Assembly: GCA_902362275.1 (NCBI GenBank)
Contig: CABIWB010000010.1
Coordinates: forward strand, 1-64,000
Direction of reading: 5' to 3'
DNA: 64,000 bases
From: Coriobacteriaceae bacterium
GTDB taxonomy: Bacteria > Actinomycetota > Coriobacteriia > Coriobacteriales > Coriobacteriaceae
The notes beneath the pieces are model-generated. The model was not told where the DNA came from. It saw nothing but the letters and a program-made list of their open reading frames with translations, and made no database searches. This document shows positions 61,061-64,000 of this stretch, one piece after another. The position numbers and the translations under genes were made by a program. Each line of letters begins with the position of its first letter. Positions within the stretch are counted from its first letter, which is position 1.

Positions 61061-61353
61061 GCGGCATCCTTGGCGGCATAGACGCGCGCAAAGGTGGACG
61101 GGTCCGCTCCAAAGAGCATGTGAAGCATCAGGCGGCGCGAGTAGACGAGCTCTTCGAAGTCGGGAGGGAGCTCGATGTCGTGGATATGCGCGATATGGTG
61201 GGCGAGCGCCGAGAACGACTCGGGGTCGCAGATCACATCGGTGGTAACGTGGTAGACCGTCGTATCGGGGAATGCCTCTTCGTCGAAAGGCAGGAGATGG
61301 GGATCGTCGTCGACTTCGATGGCGATGCCGTACTGGGGCCAGTAATATGCCAT
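61057..61353 (-). CDS. Uncharacterised 98-residue protein
   Basis: A soluble acidic protein (YYWPQYGIAIEVDDDPHLLPFDEEAFPDTTVYHVT) with a His-rich middle (SALAHHIAHIHDIELPPDFEELVYSRR). No signal peptide or helix. Its stop overlaps the next gene's start (ATGA), so it is the first gene of the surface operon. I do not recognise it. Confidence 0.68.
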   Translation of the reverse strand: MAYYWPQYGIAIEVDDDPHLLPFDEEAFPDTTVYHVTTDVICDPESFSALAHHIAHIHDIELPPDFEELVYSRRLMLHMLFGADPSTFARVYAAKDAA

Positions 61354-61699
61354 GGGAACCTCCCTGCTTCTGGGGCCAAAACTTCTATCGGTTTTGGCTG
61401 TCGATGCCGACGGTATCAGCCGCTACTTGACCAATTGCTGACCAAATGCTTGACGGATTGGTGTCTCCGCAGGTAAAAGGCGGCAAAAAATACTCCAACT
61501 TTTTTCGAGCGACAATCACGCGGTCGGCGACGGCGGGGCCATATGTGTCAAAAGCATCGTCTGCCGAGGAAATCAAGCCGCTCGCCGAATTGCACGAACG
61601 TAAAAAACGCCAATTATGGAGACGGACTCGAACACGTCGACGAAACGATGCGGTAACATCTCCCTGCAAACACTGTAGTTAGCTAAAGGGGGAGTTCGC
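61354..61699. other. Gene-free divergent promoter region
   Basis: A 346-base gap between divergent operons. Small frames on both strands have no Shine-Dalgarno. It includes tandem 11-mers at 61428-61449 and an A/T-tract-rich stretch (GCAAAAAATACTCCAACTTT) near 61482. It probably holds the promoter for glcD and the surface operon. Confidence 0.6.
61428..61449. promoter_or_regulatory. Two tandem 11-bp repeats, candidate operator
   Basis: TGACCAATTGC and TGACCAAATGC are adjacent and followed by TTGAC. A regulator of lactate/glycolate metabolism could bind here; that is inferred from position. Confidence 0.4.
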
Positions 61700-63301
61700 G
61701 TGTCTGCAACCATCAAACCCTTCACCGACGAGTTCGAAGAGTATGGTCGCGATGAGTCTCGCGCATCGGGCGAGGCCTCGAGCATCTCGTTTCCGACAAC
61801 GGAAGACGAGGTCCGTGCCATTTTGGAAAAGCTCCATGCCGAGCGTGTCCCGGTAACGGTTCAGGGCGCCCGAACCGGCCTTGCCGCCGGTGCCGTGCCC
61901 CACGGCGGGCATATCCTCAATACTTCCCGTATGAATCGCTACTTGGGCCTTCGCCGCGATGAACAAGGCCAATTTCTGCTGCGCGTGGAGCCGGGCGTTG
62001 TGCTCTCGGAGCTGCGCAAGCAGCTGAGCAAGAAGGTGCTGCCGACTGCTGGTTGGGACCAGGCATCGCTTGAGGCCTACGAGGAGTTCCAAGAGGCCCC
62101 CGAGCAGTTCTTTCCCACCGATCCCACCGAGACGTCTGCCTGCCTGGGCGGCATGGCGGCATGTAACGCCTCTGGTGCCCGCAGCTACGCCTATGGTCCC
62201 ATGCGCCCACATATCACGGGACTCCACGTCGCACTGGCTGATGGCGATTTGCTTGAGCTTCAGCGCGGCGAGGTTTTTGTCCAGGGCCGCCACCTGTCGC
62301 TCGTGACGGCAGCGGGCCGTACGCTCGAGCTCGATCTTCCCGGCTATACCATGCCCAAGACAAAAAATGCCTCAGGCTATTTCGTTGCGGACGAAATGGA
62401 CGCCATCGACCTCTTTATCGGTGCGTGCGGCACACTCGGCGTCATTACCGAGCTCGAGATCTCCCTGCAGGCGGCGCCTGCGGTCGTTTGGGGTGTGAGC
62501 TGCTTTTTCGATAGCGAAGACAAGGCCGTGTCCTTTACCGATTCCGTGCGCCCCGTCCTGTCCCATGCGGCTGCCATCGAGTACTTCGACGCTGGCGCCC
62601 TGGATATTCTACGTCGCCAGCGCGAGCAGTCGACGGCGTTTGCCTCGCTGCCGGCGCTCGACAAAGACGCCAAGGTCTGTGTCTACGTGGAGCTCGACTG
62701 CGATGACGAGGCCCAGGCGACCGAGGAACTGTACCACCTGGGATGGGTGCTGGAGCTTGCGGGCGGCCGCGACGATGCGACATGGGTCGCGCGCACCGAG
62801 GTCGATCGCGAGTGCCAGCGGTTCTTCCGCCACGCGGTGCCCGAGAGCGTCAACATGCTTATCGACGAGCGTCGCCGCACCGACCCCACCATCACCAAGC
62901 TGGGCTCGGACATGTCGGTGCCCAATGCACGCCTTGCCGATGTCGTGGCCCTCTATCGCCGCACACTGGCCGAAAGTGGACTTGAGTCTGCTGCCTGGGG
63001 GCACATCGGTAACAACCATCTGCATGTGAACATCCTGCCGCGCGATGCGCAGGACTACCGTCGCGGTGGCGAGCTGTTTGCCCAGTGGGCTGCGGAGGTA
63101 ACGGCTATGGGCGGTGCCGTTTCTGCCGAGCACGGCGTCGGCAAGATCAAGGCGGGCTTCTTAGAGACGATGTACGGTCACGAGGCCATGGTCGAGTCGG
63201 CGCGGCTCAAGCTCCAGCTCGATCCCGACGGGCAGCTGGGTCGCGGCAACCTGTTTTCGGAGAAGCTCTTGGATGAGCTCGTCCAGAAAGGGGGCGCGTG
63301 A
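61700..63301 (+). CDS. FAD-binding oxidoreductase, GlcD/D-lactate dehydrogenase type
   Basis: A 533-residue flavoenzyme. The PCMH-type FAD domain has PVTVQGARTGLAAGAVPHGG, PTDPTETSACLGGMAACNASGAR and YTMPKTKNASGYF; the C-terminal FAD-linked oxidase domain has AAWGHIGNNHLHVNILP and GGAVSAEHGVGKIK, the usual metal- and substrate-site motifs. GTG 61700 follows GGGGGAG. Its stop abuts etfB, so electrons from lactate or glycolate probably pass to ETF. D-lactate against glycolate cannot be settled here. Confidence 0.88.
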   Translation: MSATIKPFTDEFEEYGRDESRASGEASSISFPTTEDEVRAILEKLHAERVPVTVQGARTGLAAGAVPHGGHILNTSRMNRYLGLRRDEQGQFLLRVEPGVVLSELRKQLSKKVLPTAGWDQASLEAYEEFQEAPEQFFPTDPTETSACLGGMAACNASGARSYAYGPMRPHITGLHVALADGDLLELQRGEVFVQGRHLSLVTAAGRTLELDLPGYTMPKTKNASGYFVADEMDAIDLFIGACGTLGVITELEISLQAAPAVVWGVSCFFDSEDKAVSFTDSVRPVLSHAAAIEYFDAGALDILRRQREQSTAFASLPALDKDAKVCVYVELDCDDEAQATEELYHLGWVLELAGGRDDATWVARTEVDRECQRFFRHAVPESVNMLIDERRRTDPTITKLGSDMSVPNARLADVVALYRRTLAESGLESAAWGHIGNNHLHVNILPRDAQDYRRGGELFAQWAAEVTAMGGAVSAEHGVGKIKAGFLETMYGHEAMVESARLKLQLDPDGQLGRGNLFSEKLLDELVQKGGA

Positions 63302-63303
63302 AA

Positions 63304-64000
63304 ATGAGCGATTTCCATATGGTGGTGTGCGTCAAGGCCGTGCCGGGCAGCACCGAGGTCAAGATGGACCCCAAGACCAATACCATCGTGCGCGATGGCA
63401 AGCAGACGGTCATTAATCCCTTTGATGCGAGCGCTTTGGAATGCGCGCTGGCGCTGAAAGACGACTTTATCGGCTTTGGCATGGACGTGCGCGTAACGGT
63501 GGTGTCGATGGGCATCCCCGCGACCGAGTTGCTGCTGCGCGACTGCATCGCTCGAGGTGCCGACGACGCGCTGCTGCTGACCGATCGCGCCTTTGCAGGT
63601 GCCGATACCCTGGCGACCACCTATGCCCTCAAGTGCGGCATCGAGGCGCTCGACGAGGACTTCGATCTGCTCATCTGCGGCAAGATGGCGGTGGATGGCG
63701 ATACGGCCCAGATTGGTCCCGAGCTTGCCGGTGCCTTTGAGATTCCCTGCGTGACTGACGTGAGCTGCGTGCAAAGCGCGGGCTTTACGACCTGTGGCTC
63801 GCTGGCGCTCGTTCACGGATGCGATGCCGGCGAGGAGACGGTGTGTCTTGAGATGCCGTGCGCGATGACGACTGCCAAGGAGATTGGCCAGTTGCGTATG
63901 CCGAGTATTGCCGGTATTCGCGCGGCGGAGGAGGCGGACGTGTGCGTGGTCAGCGCCGCCGACGTGAACGCCGACCCCGCGCGTTGCGGTCTTGCCGGGT
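63304..64000 (+). CDS. etfB: Electron transfer flavoprotein beta subunit (partial, cut by window end)
   Basis: MVVCVKAVPGSTEVKMDPKTNTI and NPFDASALECALALKDD open the ETF beta family; ATELLLRDCIARGADDALLLTDRAFAGADT and LLICGKMAVDGDTAQIGPELA are its AMP/FAD-binding signatures, and LRMPSIAGIRAA follows. ATG 63304 is two bases after the glcD stop, with AAAGGGGG upstream. The gene continues beyond 64000; etfA is expected next. Confidence 0.92.
   Translation, partial: MSDFHMVVCVKAVPGSTEVKMDPKTNTIVRDGKQTVINPFDASALECALALKDDFIGFGMDVRVTVVSMGIPATELLLRDCIARGADDALLLTDRAFAGADTLATTYALKCGIEALDEDFDLLICGKMAVDGDTAQIGPELAGAFEIPCVTDVSCVQSAGFTTCGSLALVHGCDAGEETVCLEMPCAMTTAKEIGQLRMPSIAGIRAAEEADVCVVSAADVNADPARCGLAG

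Noticed and set aside
61600..61680. GGACTCGAAC-like stretch suggestive of a tRNA T-arm
   Set aside because: No cloverleaf can be drawn around it on either strand.
61446..61682. 78-codon plus-strand frame and its antisense partners in the glcD promoter gap
   Set aside because: No Shine-Dalgarno and no homology; the region reads better as promoter DNA.

Overview
The window is chromosomal DNA of a high-GC, gut-type actinobacterium. The gene set points to the class Coriobacteriia, most likely Collinsella: a bile salt hydrolase-type gene, GGDEF/EAL proteins with interspersed sensor-like domains, a sortase-type LAQTG surface protein, an XRE/DUF4097 pair, and many long intergenic hairpins. That placement is my inference from gene content and style; no rRNA or tRNA gene lies in the window to confirm it.

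Layout. 0-8 kb: remnant of an ATPase-like gene, trmL, a G3E GTPase, a small redox operon, and two GGDEF genes in tandem (one with an in-frame amber codon). 8-13 kb: a patatin, and a thiamine salvage operon (thiM, MTH1187-type gene, thiE) behind a TPP riboswitch. 11-20 kb: HAD phosphatase plus LysR regulator, a cobalamin-independent methionine synthase-like gene, two NCS2 permeases (the first frameshifted), a degenerate deformylase and a bile salt hydrolase-family gene. 19.6-21.1 kb: an IS3-family insertion sequence that has landed in the loop of a transcription terminator. 21-30 kb: frameshifted kup, a DMT exporter with divergent LysR, an HTH-aminotransferase fusion behind a perfect palindrome, an intact deformylase, a frameshifted MFS transporter and an RGG-repeat protein. 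30-36 kb: pdxT/pdxS with divergent pdxR, then a nuclease-like gene bracketed by two 119-bp elements with terminal inverted repeats, then a rubrerythrin-type gene. 36-45 kb: alcohol and aldehyde dehydrogenases, a HIRAN protein, a phosphoesterase, a DUF2130 coiled-coil nuclease-like protein and a Ski2-like helicase. 45-51.6 kb: trmB, a methyltransferase, XRE/DUF4097, Elp3 and a spermidine-synthase-like protein. 51.6-57.2 kb: a three-gene operon (TerB_N-type protein, DUF2791/BrxD-like ATPase, Lhr-type helicase) that looks like a BREX-related genome-defence module. 57-61.4 kb: a DUF554 protein and a cell-surface operon. 61.7-64 kb: a GlcD-type FAD oxidoreductase followed by etfB, cut by the window end.

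Two things stand out beyond single genes. First, the intergenic DNA is full of structured repeats: a dispersed family of hairpins whose loops carry GGGAC(A), and a second 119-bp family that supplies the last codons and stop of two unrelated genes. Second, six reading frames are broken by single-base indels or a nonsense codon, mostly beside short homopolymers, which may be strain-level decay or residual sequencing error.
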